Counted from the stretch's first letter, positions 42,502-51,823 are shown. The stretch: 64,000 nt of DNA from Gammaproteobacteria bacterium (GCA_002706685.1 PALV01000020.1:62001-126000), one strand, 5' to 3'. The notes: generated by a model not told the origin, from the letters alone. Made by a program: numbers and translations.

Positions 42502-42900
42502 TCAGGCCTCCTCACCGGATGACTTGCGGCGCCTGTGTGCCTGAATCATGGACTTGAGCTCGTCCAGCTCTTCATCGGACAGCTCATCCAACGACATATC
42601 CAGCAATGAGTTCACGGCCAGATAGGGAGAGTCATCGAAGAATGTCCTGACGACATTACCCAGCGCCGATCGTGAAGCTTTTTCTCTGGCGACCAGTGGA
42701 AAATAGACATACTTGGGGCCACTCTCACGATGACCGACATGCCCCTTCTCCACCAGTTTGCCCAGCAACGTGCGCACTGATGAATAACTGGGCGCATCGT
42801 CCATTGCCTCCATCACATCCTTGACGCTGGCGTGCTCCAGTCGATAGAGAATGTCCATGATCTGACGTTCACGCCGGCTTAATTTGTCTGCTTTGGTCAT
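42502..42900 (-). CDS. BlaI/MecI/CopY-family transcriptional repressor
   Basis: A 132-aa winged-helix repressor. The DNA-binding domain is clear (KLSRRERQIMDILYRLEHAS, YSSVRTLLGKLVEKGHV), followed by the dimerisation region and a charged C-terminus rich in Glu and Arg. ATG 42900 is chosen because GGAGAGG lies just upstream. It controls its own operon with the M56-TonB gene; palindromic operator candidates lie 74-110 nt upstream. In Staphylococcus the related repressor is cut by the M56 partner after beta-lactam sensing; the inducer here is unknown. Confidence 0.93.
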   Translation of the reverse strand: MTKADKLSRRERQIMDILYRLEHASVKDVMEAMDDAPSYSSVRTLLGKLVEKGHVGHRESGPKYVYFPLVAREKASRSALGNVVRTFFDDSPYLAVNSLLDMSLDELSDEELDELKSMIQAHRRRKSSGEEA

Positions 42901-42973
42901 TGATCCTCTCCTGTCCGGATGCTCTGGCGTACTGCCTGGTGCGCCGGGAGCTAAACCGCTGGATTGCAGCAAG

Positions 42974-43009
42974 TGTTAAATATTTAACATAGTGCTAATA
43001 AAATAGCAC
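42974..43009. promoter_or_regulatory. Operator-like palindromes upstream of the BlaI-type gene
   Basis: Two inverted repeats: a perfect 16-bp palindrome TGTTAAATATTTAACA (42974-42989) and GTGCTA-N6-TAGCAC (42992-42997 with 43004-43009). They lie in the AT-rich promoter region of the repressor gene, where BlaI/MecI-family dimers usually bind to autoregulate. Confidence 0.65.
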
Positions 43010-43144
43010 ACAAGAATCAAAGTCAAGCGATTTCTGCTAATAAATTAACACACCGATAAGAAACAGCAGGCTGGGGTCAGGCCAGGGGCTCTGACAGGCT
43101 TGGTCCGTAAGTTAGGAGAATTTGTTGTTTAGATGCCAGCAGTG

Positions 43145-43471
43145 CTACGCAGCGCTGTAAAACACAGCCAGCCAGACAGTCGTTTGATCAGGGTCTGTCC
43201 ACGCGACTCTATGGCGGCAGTGCGCAGGAATATTGAGGTAGTCGCCAGCAGTCAGGCGCACATCCGCACTGTTTTCTAAGGCGAGCACAGCACTCCCCTG
43301 CAGCACCATGACCCACTCATGTTCGTCCTGGTCGTACCAGCCTTCCGCCGGAGATGTGTGGCCTTGCGAGACAATACGCTCAATGCGCACGCCTGGCGTA
43401 TTGAGTATCTCGTCGAACTGCTCGGCATCTGAAGATTCGGGGATTGCATCAAAGAGGTTTTCGGTCTGCAT
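43145..43471 (-). CDS. Cupin-domain protein
   Basis: A 108-aa single-domain cupin. The two cupin motifs are visible: SPAEGWYDQDEHEWVMVLQG (G(x)5HxH-like with E) and AGDYLNIPAHCRHRVAWTDP. The metal site would use His and Glu residues from these motifs. ATG 43471 is the likely start, 18 nt downstream of the tRNA-Leu gene on the same strand; a longer frame running through the tRNA is spurious. It may be cotranscribed with the tRNA. Function beyond the fold is unknown. Confidence 0.87.
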   Translation of the reverse strand: MQTENLFDAIPESSDAEQFDEILNTPGVRIERIVSQGHTSPAEGWYDQDEHEWVMVLQGSAVLALENSADVRLTAGDYLNIPAHCRHRVAWTDPDQTTVWLAVFYSAA

Positions 43472-43489
43472 GGGTATCAACCGATTTAA

Positions 43490-43574
43490 TGGTGCGGACG
43501 GAGAGACTCGAACTCTCACACCTTGCGGCACTGGAACCTAAATCCAGCGTGTCTACCAATTCCACCACGTCCGC
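43490..43574 (-). tRNA. tRNA-Leu (anticodon UAG)
   Basis: An 85-nt gene including an encoded CCA end. On the minus strand the acceptor stem GCGGACG pairs with CGTCCGC; the anticodon arm is CTGGA-TTTAGGT-TCCAG with anticodon TAG (43538-43540), reading CUA and CUN codons. The long variable arm (around GCCGCAAGGTGT) and the T arm GAGAG-TTCGAGT-CTCTC are typical of tRNA-Leu. Confidence 0.97.
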
Positions 43575-43591
43575 CCTTAGGAAGGCCGCGC

Positions 43592-43620
43592 ATTATATAG
43601 CGACGCGGCCTGCTCTGCCA
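43592..43620 (-). promoter_or_regulatory. Promoter of tRNA-Leu
   Basis: TATAAT (43592-43597) lies 17 nt from TGGCAG (43615-43620, 4 of 6 matches to the -35 consensus) and is followed by a GC-rich discriminator (GCGCGGCC), as seen in stable RNA promoters subject to stringent control. Confidence 0.6.
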
Positions 43621-43635
43621 GTGCTGCTGGTGCTG

Positions 43636-44418
43636 TTAGTCCTGCGCCACCGCTTCGATCTGTTCCTGCAGACGCTGCAATGCCTGGTTGGACTGCAGGC
43701 GGTAGGCATCAATCGCTTCAATAGCCTCTTCCACGCGCATCAGGCGATCGTTGAGACCACCTGAGGCATTCTCGGCTGTGCTGATGGTGGCACGCAGATT
43801 AACCAACTCCTGAGCCACGCCCTGCAGGTTCTGCACCTGCCCGTTCAGCGTGTTCAGACGCTGCGACACCTGGCTGGTCTCCTGACGCACGGATGCGATG
43901 TCCCGCTGCGCGCCTTCAGCCAGCGAAGAGACATTAACCAGGCGCTGGCTTGTTTCCTCGATCGCCGTCAGGTTTTCCTGGGAGCGGGTCTCAACATTGG
44001 CGACACGACCCGTGAGGTCGTCGACATTGCTGTTGGTGGCGTTACGTGCCGCCCACAGTTTATCAATCTCGGAGAAATTGAAATCCAGACGCTCAATGAT
44101 ATTACCGGTAGTTTCTTCAGCACTGTCGCCGACCAGGGCCAGCCGGTCTTCCAGGTCCAGAATTCGGCGCTCAGCCTGATCAAGCTGCTGCAGAGTACCC
44201 TGATAGACCGTGTATCCGGCATAGGCACCGCCGATCAGCGCCAGCGTCAGTACACCCAGCATGATGCGTACCGGCCAGGTGGATACCTTTACCTGCTCGG
44301 TATAGGAGGCCGTTTTAACCAGGTCTGGCTGACGACGGGCTTTCTGGCGCGACGCTACCTCATCCTTCGGAACCGACATCGAAGGAATATCATCACCAAT
44401 ATCGTCATTATCTCGCAT
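43636..44418 (-). CDS. Single-pass membrane coiled-coil protein
   Basis: A 260-aa protein with a 45-residue N-terminal cytoplasmic tail, one membrane segment (WPVRIMLGVLTLALIGGAYAGYTVY, about residues 48-72) and a long periplasmic coiled coil to the C-terminus, with heptads in LDQAERRILDLEDRLALVGD and similar stretches. The family occurs in many gammaproteobacteria without a known role. ATG 44418 has AGGAA 7 nt upstream. It is a single gene diverging from sodB. Confidence 0.7.
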   Translation of the reverse strand: MRDNDDIGDDIPSMSVPKDEVASRQKARRQPDLVKTASYTEQVKVSTWPVRIMLGVLTLALIGGAYAGYTVYQGTLQQLDQAERRILDLEDRLALVGDSAEETTGNIIERLDFNFSEIDKLWAARNATNSNVDDLTGRVANVETRSQENLTAIEETSQRLVNVSSLAEGAQRDIASVRQETSQVSQRLNTLNGQVQNLQGVAQELVNLRATISTAENASGGLNDRLMRVEEAIEAIDAYRLQSNQALQRLQEQIEAVAQD

Positions 44419-44570
44419 CACTCAATTCCTCAGTACAGGGTTGCCGCCTATTGTAGACGCATTCAGGGGCTGCCAGCAAAGCCTGTCAAACAGGCGCTTA
44501 CCTTGAATCACCGGCCTTTGTGCATTATGCTCACCAAGTCTAGTTCAATCCAAAACAAGCTGAGGATGCT

Positions 44571-45158
44571 ATGAAATTAGAACTACCTGAACTCCCGTAT
44601 GCGGCCAATGCACTGGAGCCGCATATGTCAGCGGAAACCTTCAGTTTCCACCATGGCAAACACCACAACACCTATGTCGTCAAAGGCAATGAACTGCTGG
44701 CAGACGCCGGCATCGACGCCGATAACCTGGAAGATCTGGTCCGCGAGTCAGCCAAAGTAGGCGGTCCACTGTTCAACAATGTTGCCCAGGTGTATAACCA
44801 CAATTTCTTCTGGAAAAGCATGACACCCAATGGTGGCGGCGCGCCAACCGGCGCAATTGCCGATCGCATCAACGCTGATTTTGGCAGCTATGAAAACTTC
44901 AAGAAAGAATTTGTGAATGGCGGTGCCGGCCAGTTCGGCAGCGGCTGGGTATGGCTGGTTGAGGACGGTGGCAAACTCAAAGTCGTCAAGACTCCGAATG
45001 CCGAAACACCATTAACCACCAGTGCCAAGCCCATCCTGGTCTGCGACGTGTGGGAACATGCGTACTACCTGGATTACCAGAATCGTCGCCCTGACTTCCT
45101 GAACAGTTTTGTCGACAACCTGATCAACTGGGATTTCGCTAACGAAAACCTGGCTTAA
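44571..45158 (+). CDS. sodB: Superoxide dismutase (Fe), SodB
   Basis: A 195-aa cytoplasmic Fe-SOD that dismutates superoxide to oxygen and hydrogen peroxide. Metal ligands are in FSFHHGKHHNTYV (His27 region), NHNFFWKSM (His), and CDVWEHAYYLDYQN (Asp and His). The Fe-type character is seen in the GAGQFGSGWVWLV motif, with Gln in the second-sphere position typical for iron enzymes. Length matches the family. It is monocistronic and has an ATG start at 44571 with a purine-rich leader upstream. Confidence 0.96.
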   Translation: MKLELPELPYAANALEPHMSAETFSFHHGKHHNTYVVKGNELLADAGIDADNLEDLVRESAKVGGPLFNNVAQVYNHNFFWKSMTPNGGGAPTGAIADRINADFGSYENFKKEFVNGGAGQFGSGWVWLVEDGGKLKVVKTPNAETPLTTSAKPILVCDVWEHAYYLDYQNRRPDFLNSFVDNLINWDFANENLA

Positions 45159-45174
45159 TCAGTCATCTCGAGGA

Positions 45175-45207
45175 GGTCAGCCTGACAGCGTTCGCTAAAG
45201 GCTGACC
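45175..45207. terminator. Possible hairpin between sodB and the DUF3667 gene
   Basis: A 9-bp inverted repeat GGTCAGCCT/AGGCTGACC (45175-45183 with 45199-45207) overlaps the DUF3667 stop codon and lies 16 nt after sodB. No T-tract follows on either side, so termination is uncertain. Confidence 0.4.
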
Positions 45208-46370
45208 AGACTCAGCAAGGCCGCTGTCAGCAGCGCCATTGCCAGCAGCATGAAGTACAGAACCCCTATCACCAGATATTTTGCTACCGTCATAGCCCAG
45301 CCCTGCCCGTACACAGTCCTTTGCATCAGCAGAAGATAAAGCGGCGCCCACACTGTTGCCACCCTTCCGATGGCGGAAAATACGCCTTCCATAAACGAGC
45401 CAGCTGGCGGCAATCCGGAAATCCAGTTCAGAAGCAGACCAATCAACAGCGCCATGAACAGAAAACTGTGGCTGTGCAGAGCCACCACAAAATGCTCCAT
45501 GTACATACGGCCAGAGAACACATAGAACAACTTCAGCAACAGCGCAAAAATGGGCAGCATGCAGAACAGCACAATAGGCAACAGGCTGAACATGGCATCA
45601 ATCAATCGCCCCGGATCCTGATTCACCTGCTCCAGGTTGCCGACTCCACGCTCGACCATGGCATTCAGCCACTGATTGGCACTTTGCGGCAACCAGTCGA
45701 TCTGCAGCTCACTGCGGAAGCTCTCCTCTGCTGATTCGCCCTCCGCATCAGGCAGGCCGGTTTCGGCTGGCTCCTGCGGCATCATCGGCTCGGGCTGCGG
45801 AATAGCTGGCGGCTCAGTTGTCACTCCCAGTTCTTCAAGACGCGATCGGGCCGCAGTTTCAATACCGTCTCTAGCACTTCGTAGCGTGTTGGCGGCAAGT
45901 CCACCGCCATCAACCGAACCGGCTTCCAGCTCGGTGAGCGATTGCTGGATTTCTGTTATCAAGCGATCACGTTCTGCGATGACGGCATCTGCCGTTTCGA
46001 GCTCCGCAAATATTTCATAATTGGCACGGGTACTCAGTTCTGTTACTTCATCAGGCAATGCCAGTAGCTGCAATGCCAGGAAACTGACGATACTCAGGAC
46101 AAAGAACAGCCGAAACGGCAATACATAACGCGCCCGTTTGCCTGCCATGTAGTCGCGTGTGAGACGTCCGGGTTTAAAGTACAAGGGTACCAGTGTGCGC
46201 CAGATGCGATTGTCGTATTCAAAGACTGTGTCCAGGATGTCGGTGAACACCGACCCGAAATGGCGAACTTCGCTCCTGGCCTTCTGGCCGCAATGATGAC
46301 ACCACTGCCCCTGCAACTCTGTGTCACAGTTAAGGCAGTGTGAAGGCAGGACAGGTGTAATGTCACCCAT
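45195..46370 (-). CDS. DUF3667 membrane protein with N-terminal zinc ribbon
   Basis: A 391-aa protein. The N-terminus has a CxNC...WCHHCGQ zinc ribbon (CLNCDTELQGQWCHHCGQKA), then the DUF3667 segment (TVFEYDNRIWRTLVPLYFKP, GRLTRDYMAGKRARYVLPFR). One membrane helix (FFVLSIVSFLALQLLALP) is followed by a 150-residue extramembrane region rich in Glu and Pro and four further membrane segments. The family is common and uncharacterised. It ends within a hairpin next to sodB. Nothing in the context fixes a role. Confidence 0.85.
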   Translation of the reverse strand: MGDITPVLPSHCLNCDTELQGQWCHHCGQKARSEVRHFGSVFTDILDTVFEYDNRIWRTLVPLYFKPGRLTRDYMAGKRARYVLPFRLFFVLSIVSFLALQLLALPDEVTELSTRANYEIFAELETADAVIAERDRLITEIQQSLTELEAGSVDGGGLAANTLRSARDGIETAARSRLEELGVTTEPPAIPQPEPMMPQEPAETGLPDAEGESAEESFRSELQIDWLPQSANQWLNAMVERGVGNLEQVNQDPGRLIDAMFSLLPIVLFCMLPIFALLLKLFYVFSGRMYMEHFVVALHSHSFLFMALLIGLLLNWISGLPPAGSFMEGVFSAIGRVATVWAPLYLLLMQRTVYGQGWAMTVAKYLVIGVLYFMLLAMALLTAALLSLVSL

Positions 46371-46457
46371 AGCTCAGGAGTCCGTTCAGAACATTAATCC
46401 AGTATGCCAGCAGATTAATGCAATTACCGACTCGGTTCAATTGAAGGCATAAACACA

Positions 46458-46481
46458 AAGGCCCGGCGTTTACCGGGCCTT
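46458..46481 (-). terminator. Terminator of TonB-receptor gene
   Basis: A 9-bp stem AAGGCCCGG/CCGGGCCTT (6-nt loop), with a T-rich tail (TTTGTGTTT) on the minus strand, lies 27 nt beyond the receptor stop codon. Confidence 0.75.
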
Positions 46482-46507
46482 GCGCTGTTGCGTTGGGTCA
46501 ATGGGGC

Positions 46508-49069
46508 TTAGAAGCGACCTTTCAGGCCAAGTGCAAAAGTTGGGCCGTATTCCTCAAACTGGAAGGTGTAAGCCTTGCTTCCCTGATACAGCTCAAGAGG
46601 CTCATCGGTCAGATTGGTCAACTCGGCAATGACTTCAAACTGGTCGCTGATTCGATACGCTGCGGTCAAATCCACTTGTGTATGCGGCGCCACGTAGATG
46701 TCGAAGCGAGTGTCGTCACCTATCTCTTCCAGGTACTCGTCACGATGGGTAATACTCAGACGAGTGCTTAAACGCTCATTCTCAAACCCAAGATAGGCAT
46801 TGGCTGAACGTTCTGCGGCCTGCGGCAGCATGAAGTTTTCATTAGCGCGTTCCGCAACGTTCAACTCGGCATCCAGCACGGTCAGGTTAAGTCCCACCAG
46901 CAGGCCGGACAATTGCTCATTAATAACATCCAGCCCCTGCTGCGCGTTGAACTCGACGCCTGTTACCGATGCTTTGGTGCCATTAATCGGCATGGTGACA
47001 TCATAACCGTTGAATGCGGTGCTGTTACGCGTAGTGAATTCAACAATGTAGTCGTCGATATCTTTATAAAAGACACCCGCAGAGATCACACCAGACTCAC
47101 CGTAATACCAGTCTGCCAGCAGGTCCAGGTTGCTGGATTCATACGGATCCAGATCCGGGTTGCCCATGTCGATCTCCAGTGATTCACGATTGATCTGTGA
47201 GCGTGGCGAGATATCGTTGAAGTTGGGACGCGCAATGGTGTTGCTCCAGGCGGCCCGAACCACCAGATTGTCCAGTGGCTCATAACGCAGGTGCAGACCG
47301 GGCAGCAAATTGCTGTAGTCCGATGAGACCGAGCGCGCATTGACGCTGAGATTTTCATTTTCATCAAATACCAGTTGGTTGCCGTCGGCACTGTAGCTGG
47401 TGCGCTCAACCCGCGCACCCGCGATGATCTGCAGTCGGTCCAGTGCCCAGGTGCCCATCAGGTAGGCGGCTGTCACATCTTCCTCAGCGTCAAAATCGTT
47501 GACGGTATTTAATACCAGAGTTTCATCCCGATCCTGAGGACGAACAGCAAACTGGTTGCGGTTCTGGTTGTAGTAATTCATGAATCCGCGGGCATCAATA
47601 CCCTGGCCCAGATTACCCAGGCCGTATGACGGAGCTGCGCTGGTAAACTGCGACAGCATGACATCAGGTGTGATGCGTTCTTCGATTTCGCTGATGTCGG
47701 TAGTTTTGTCTTTATAGCGCCCATCCAGGCCTGCTTTTAATGTCAGCGACTCCATACCAAAGGCATAGGGCACTTCCATGTTGAGCTGGAAGTTGACTTC
47801 GTCGTCATCCACCAGGATGGGCTCAATCACCACGCGGTCAATCTCGTAGATAGCATTATCCAGATAACCTACGGCAGGCGAACCATTTTCCAGGAAGGTA
47901 TAACGTGCGATGCCCTGACCGATTACAACGTTGGCGTCCAGTTCGCTGCCGGTTTTTTCAAAGCGCCCTTCTTTCTCATCCAGCACTCGTTCTTTGGTGG
48001 TTGAGATGCCGACATTGTAATCGAGTGTCCAGGCACGCAGGGCGTGTTCAGCTCCCACGTTAAAGGCCAGCGTATCCTGCTCTTTGGTGCGGAAACGGAT
48101 ACGGCGGCGGAAGCTGTCTTCCGGCAGATCCGCATAGCTTACATTGGTACCGTCATAGGACGTGATGGTGCCGTCCTCGAACACAAATACGTTACGCTGA
48201 CGGCTTTCGGCATCTGTAAATTCGCTGTACACAGTGTTGGCGTACAGGCGGGTCTGGTCATTGGCCTGATACTCCAGATTCAGGTTCATGCCGATACGTT
48301 CACGTGTCAGAGCATACTTGCGCTCATTAACCTCAAGCAGCGTAAATACATCTTCTCCGTTGAAGTCCAGAAAGTCGTACTCCGGCTCAATGTTATCTGA
48401 CTCCATGCTGCGCTCGGTATAGTTGACACCAAAGGTCACGCCCAGGTTCTCGACGCCACCAAAGGCGCTGACCACGTCGCTGAAATCCAGCTGACCTCTG
48501 GGAGAGGTCTCACCGCTCAGCTCGTTATAGGAACCTTGTACGCGATAACTGATCTGCCTTTCGTTACGATCGAAGGCTGACGCAGAGCGCACATTGACGG
48601 CGCCACCAATGGCATCACCTGGCATATCCGGAGTTGGTACCTTGGTGACTTCAAGCAGATCAACTGAGCCAGTGGGAATCACATCCAGCGGCACAGCGCG
48701 TGAACCATCTTCCGGTGTGCCAATACGCACGCCATTAATAGTCACCGTGCTCAGCCCCGCATCAATACCGCGCACGCTGACAAATCGTCCCTCGCCCTGA
48801 TCACGGGTAATAGAGATACCAGGCAGACGCTGCAGGGATTCTGCGACGTTCTGGTCCACGAACTGCCCCATGTCATCGGCTGCGATATAGTTGGTGATCG
48901 AGTTGGCGCGACGGTACTCATCCAGCGCTTTGTTCTGGGCGGCGCGCTGGCCGAATACCAGGATCTCTTCCATTTCGCCCGATGATTGGGCGTTGGCGCC
49001 GCTCGCGCCGCTGACAGCCAACATCGCTATCAATAGCTTGCGGTATGTGAATGCGTGAGAATTGCTCAT
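46508..49069 (-). CDS. TonB-dependent receptor (TonB-Xanth-Caul-like)
   Basis: An 853-aa outer membrane receptor with signal peptide (KLLIAMLAVSGASGANAQ), plug (NSITNYIAADDMGQF, ESLQRLPGISITRDQG, TVTINGVRIG) and a barrel ending in GLKGRF. The plug's QGEGRFVSVRGIDAGLSTV motif is typical of the TIGR01782 branch, often linked with carbohydrate or complex organic uptake rather than iron. ATG 49069 is chosen with GGAG 7 nt upstream; a TTG at 49072 is also in frame. It stands alone, diverging from motA, and the ligand is unknown. Confidence 0.92.
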   Translation of the reverse strand: MSNSHAFTYRKLLIAMLAVSGASGANAQSSGEMEEILVFGQRAAQNKALDEYRRANSITNYIAADDMGQFVDQNVAESLQRLPGISITRDQGEGRFVSVRGIDAGLSTVTINGVRIGTPEDGSRAVPLDVIPTGSVDLLEVTKVPTPDMPGDAIGGAVNVRSASAFDRNERQISYRVQGSYNELSGETSPRGQLDFSDVVSAFGGVENLGVTFGVNYTERSMESDNIEPEYDFLDFNGEDVFTLLEVNERKYALTRERIGMNLNLEYQANDQTRLYANTVYSEFTDAESRQRNVFVFEDGTITSYDGTNVSYADLPEDSFRRRIRFRTKEQDTLAFNVGAEHALRAWTLDYNVGISTTKERVLDEKEGRFEKTGSELDANVVIGQGIARYTFLENGSPAVGYLDNAIYEIDRVVIEPILVDDDEVNFQLNMEVPYAFGMESLTLKAGLDGRYKDKTTDISEIEERITPDVMLSQFTSAAPSYGLGNLGQGIDARGFMNYYNQNRNQFAVRPQDRDETLVLNTVNDFDAEEDVTAAYLMGTWALDRLQIIAGARVERTSYSADGNQLVFDENENLSVNARSVSSDYSNLLPGLHLRYEPLDNLVVRAAWSNTIARPNFNDISPRSQINRESLEIDMGNPDLDPYESSNLDLLADWYYGESGVISAGVFYKDIDDYIVEFTTRNSTAFNGYDVTMPINGTKASVTGVEFNAQQGLDVINEQLSGLLVGLNLTVLDAELNVAERANENFMLPQAAERSANAYLGFENERLSTRLSITHRDEYLEEIGDDTRFDIYVAPHTQVDLTAAYRISDQFEVIAELTNLTDEPLELYQGSKAYTFQFEEYGPTFALGLKGRF

Positions 49070-49248
49070 CAAAAAACTCCAGAAGCATGTGGGAATTTGT
49101 CGGTTTTATTTTTCGCGACCATGCTATGAAGCTTTGGTGACCAATTGATGTAACTTCCATGACGGTTCAATGACATGCAGATCTGGCGCTAAAGATTGAC
49201 CGTCGCCGGCCGATCCTTAAGGAGTTAACCCGTAATCCAGAGCCTGTT

Positions 49249-50055
49249 ATGAATCCGTCTACCATCATCGGCATGCTGTCCAGCGTTGCGCTGCTGACCA
49301 GCGTACTGTTCTTCTCTGCTGAGTCGGAGACCAGCTTTTTGAACCTGCCAGGGCTGGCCATCGTGATCACCGGCACAATGGCGGCGACATTCATCAGCTA
49401 CCCCATGAAAGAGGTGTTGCGGGTATTCAAACTGGTCGGCCTGGTGTTCCGGCGCGAAAACACCTATACACGTGACGACATCAAAGAGATGGTGCAGGTA
49501 TCGCGCCTGTGGTTTCAGGGTAATATCAAGGATGTCGACGATGCGCTGGTCAAGATAAAAAACCCCTTCCTGCGCAATGGCATACAGCTGGTGATAGCGA
49601 ATACTGACGAGCAGGAAATCATCGATACCATGCGCTGGCGGATCGCCCGCGTGAAGGCGAGAGAGAAAGCCGAAGCGCATATCTTCCGAACCATGTCCAC
49701 CTACGCTGCCGCCTTCGGCATGATAGGCACGTTGGTAGGGCTGGTGAATATGCTAGCGGTGATGGATTCAGGCAGCCTGGATATGATCGGCCCGCAGATG
49801 GCAGTTGCGCTGCTGACCACCTTTTACGGTATTTTGCTGGGCAACGTGTTTTTTCAGCCGATTGCCGTCAAGCTGGAGCGCCGCACAGAAGAACGCCTGA
49901 TTGCCATGAACATGGTGCTTGAAGGCGTCGCCATGATGAGCAAGCGCCGCCCGCCGTCTTTCATCGAAGATACGCTGAAAGGGTTTGCAGCAACTTATGA
50001 AGACGAAATTCGCGACAAAGGCATGCCACCCATGAAGCGTCGGGCGGACGCCTGA
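49249..50055 (+). CDS. motA: MotA-like flagellar motor stator protein
   Basis: A 268-aa MotA/PomA protein with four membrane segments. Conserved parts include the cytoplasmic loop with charged residues that contact FliG (WRIARVKAREKAEAHIFRTM) and the TM3/TM4 pair (GMIGTLVGLVNMLAVMD, MAVALLTTFYGILLGNVFFQ). With MotB it forms the ion channel that powers flagellar rotation. Ion specificity is not certain; the sequence is closer to the PomA-like branch. It is followed after 18 nt by motB. No other flagellar gene is in the window, as is common for stator genes. Confidence 0.92.
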   Translation: MNPSTIIGMLSSVALLTSVLFFSAESETSFLNLPGLAIVITGTMAATFISYPMKEVLRVFKLVGLVFRRENTYTRDDIKEMVQVSRLWFQGNIKDVDDALVKIKNPFLRNGIQLVIANTDEQEIIDTMRWRIARVKAREKAEAHIFRTMSTYAAAFGMIGTLVGLVNMLAVMDSGSLDMIGPQMAVALLTTFYGILLGNVFFQPIAVKLERRTEERLIAMNMVLEGVAMMSKRRPPSFIEDTLKGFAATYEDEIRDKGMPPMKRRADA

Positions 50056-50073
50056 CGGCACTGGAACTGTGTT

Positions 50074-50901
50074 ATGGAAATGAGTCGATATTCCGTCGAC
50101 CAGGTTGGCGACGACGGGGCACCACCCGAGCAGGACAACTCCTGGATGCTCAGCTACCTGGACGTGTTGACGTTGCTGATCGCCTTTTTTGTGCTGTTGC
50201 TGGCAATGTCTGAACCAAAAACCGAAGAGGAGCCCGTCCTCCAGACCCTGGTCACCTCGGGAGCACCCGGCGCCGACGGACAGGTGACTGGCAGCACGTC
50301 TACCAACCTCAATCAGATTACCAGCGTCCAGGCGGCCAGTGACGGCATCTTGACGGGAGGGATTGGTGTTTTACCCGAGTACAACGCCATAATTGCCGGC
50401 AACTCTGGCGAAACTAATCCCGATGCTGACGCCACCGGCACCAACGAGCAGAGCACAGAAGACTACGAAGAACGCTATGGTGATCTTGAGGACAGCCTCA
50501 ATGCCCTGTCGCTGCAGGGCGTCGACGCGACACCTGGCACAGAAGGACTGACCCTGCGTATCGCCGACAACCTGTTGTTCGACAGCGGCGAGGCAGAGCT
50601 GCGTTACGAGGGCATGATTCTGATCAGCCAATTGACTGAAGTACTTGAAGCATTCAGTGGCAACATCTCGGTAGAGGGCCACACCGACAATATACCGATC
50701 AGCACTCCCCGCTTCCCCTCCAACTGGGAGCTGTCCAGCGCACGCGCAATCTCTGTACTGCGTTTTCTGGAAAGTGATGGCATCGACCCATCACGCATGC
50801 GCGCTATTGGTTACGCTGACACTCAACCCCTGCAGAGCAATGCCAGCGCAGAGGGTCGGGCTGGCAATCGTCGTGTCGAACTGGTGCTACGCGAACCCTG
50901 A
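50074..50901 (+). CDS. motB: MotB-like stator protein with OmpA domain
   Basis: A 275-aa stator subunit with a single membrane helix bearing the ion-binding Asp30 (SYLDVLTLLIAFFVLLLAMS), a plug and long linker (about residues 50-150), and a C-terminal OmpA/MotB peptidoglycan-binding domain (NLLFDSGEAELRYEG, VEGHTDNIPI, RFPSNWELSSARAISVLRFL). It anchors the stator to murein. The linker has a Gly/Asn/Thr-rich stretch not typical of E. coli MotB. It is coexpressed with motA. Confidence 0.92.
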   Translation: MEMSRYSVDQVGDDGAPPEQDNSWMLSYLDVLTLLIAFFVLLLAMSEPKTEEEPVLQTLVTSGAPGADGQVTGSTSTNLNQITSVQAASDGILTGGIGVLPEYNAIIAGNSGETNPDADATGTNEQSTEDYEERYGDLEDSLNALSLQGVDATPGTEGLTLRIADNLLFDSGEAELRYEGMILISQLTEVLEAFSGNISVEGHTDNIPISTPRFPSNWELSSARAISVLRFLESDGIDPSRMRAIGYADTQPLQSNASAEGRAGNRRVELVLREP

Positions 50902-50908
50902 GCAAAAA

Positions 50909-51823
50909 TCAGGTCCGGCAGAAATCAGCCATCTCCTGAAGCGTGGTGTTTGCCTCCGGCATTACTGGAACAAACAGTGGCCAGACATGAGGCTGGCCAC
51001 GCCAGGTATGCACTTCGACGCTGACGCCAGCATCCGCGGCTCGCTCCGCAACCCTGATACCGTCATCGCGCAGCACTTCTGTGTCACTCAGATAAATTCG
51101 CAGTGGCGGAAACCCAGTATAGTCCGCATACAGCGGTGAAGCTCGGGGATCTTTGGGATCAGCGCCATTTAGGTACCCCGCCGCAGCACGACGAATCGCG
51201 TCGCCACTGAACATGGCACAACTGCGATCATTGCTGTCCAGCGACGTTCCCGTGCACCTCAAATCAGCATAAGGGGACAACACTACAGCTTTCGCGGGCA
51301 TGGCAAGACCAGCCTGCTGGATCTGGTGCAGCAGTGACAGTACCAGTCCACCACCCGCAGAATCGCCCGCCAGATAAATCTGCTCTGGCTGAAACGTCTC
51401 CAACAGGTAATGCCAGGCAGCCATGGCATCATCCGCGGCCGCTGGAAAAGGCGCCTCCGGAGCACGACGATAGTCGAGGGAAAACACCCTGGCACCGGAC
51501 TGTTTGGCGAGTCGCGTGGTGAATGGACGGTAGGAGGCAGCTGTACCAAACAGATAACCGCCACCATGGCAATACAGGATGCATCGCGCCGGATCCGCAT
51601 CAGCCGGCTCATGCCACTCGCCCTTCAGGCCAGACTGTTCAACTTCACGAATGCTGACACCGTCCGCTGGGCCACCCTGCCCCATATCGCGTTCAACGGT
51701 TTTGCGGAAGCGTATCGGGTCAAAATCGTCGGCCATCAATTTGGGCTTGAATTTGCGCTTTAGAAACCAGCTGATGAAGCGTGATCGAAGTGATCGACGT
51801 TTGACGGTCTTGCGGGTCAACAT
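50909..51823 (-). CDS. Alpha/beta hydrolase, hormone-sensitive lipase (HSL) family
   Basis: A 304-aa esterase. The HSL oxyanion motif (YCHGGGYLFGTAASYR) and nucleophile elbow (LAGDSAGGGLVLSLLHQ) are present, with Asp in TEVLRDDGIRVAE and His in WRGQPHVWPLF completing the triad. The N-terminus is basic and partly hydrophobic (RSRFISWFLKRKFKPKLM) but no signal peptide is clear. ATG 51823 has AGGAG 8 nt upstream. It probably hydrolyses short acyl esters; the natural substrate is unknown. Confidence 0.9.
   Translation of the reverse strand: MLTRKTVKRRSLRSRFISWFLKRKFKPKLMADDFDPIRFRKTVERDMGQGGPADGVSIREVEQSGLKGEWHEPADADPARCILYCHGGGYLFGTAASYRPFTTRLAKQSGARVFSLDYRRAPEAPFPAAADDAMAAWHYLLETFQPEQIYLAGDSAGGGLVLSLLHQIQQAGLAMPAKAVVLSPYADLRCTGTSLDSNDRSCAMFSGDAIRRAAAGYLNGADPKDPRASPLYADYTGFPPLRIYLSDTEVLRDDGIRVAERAADAGVSVEVHTWRGQPHVWPLFVPVMPEANTTLQEMADFCRT

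Noticed and set aside
43472..43531. Upstream extension of the cupin reading frame
   Set aside because: It reads through the 3' part of tRNA-Leu, giving the artefact sequence VRVRVSPSAP commonly produced by translating tRNA genes; ATG 43471 is the real start.
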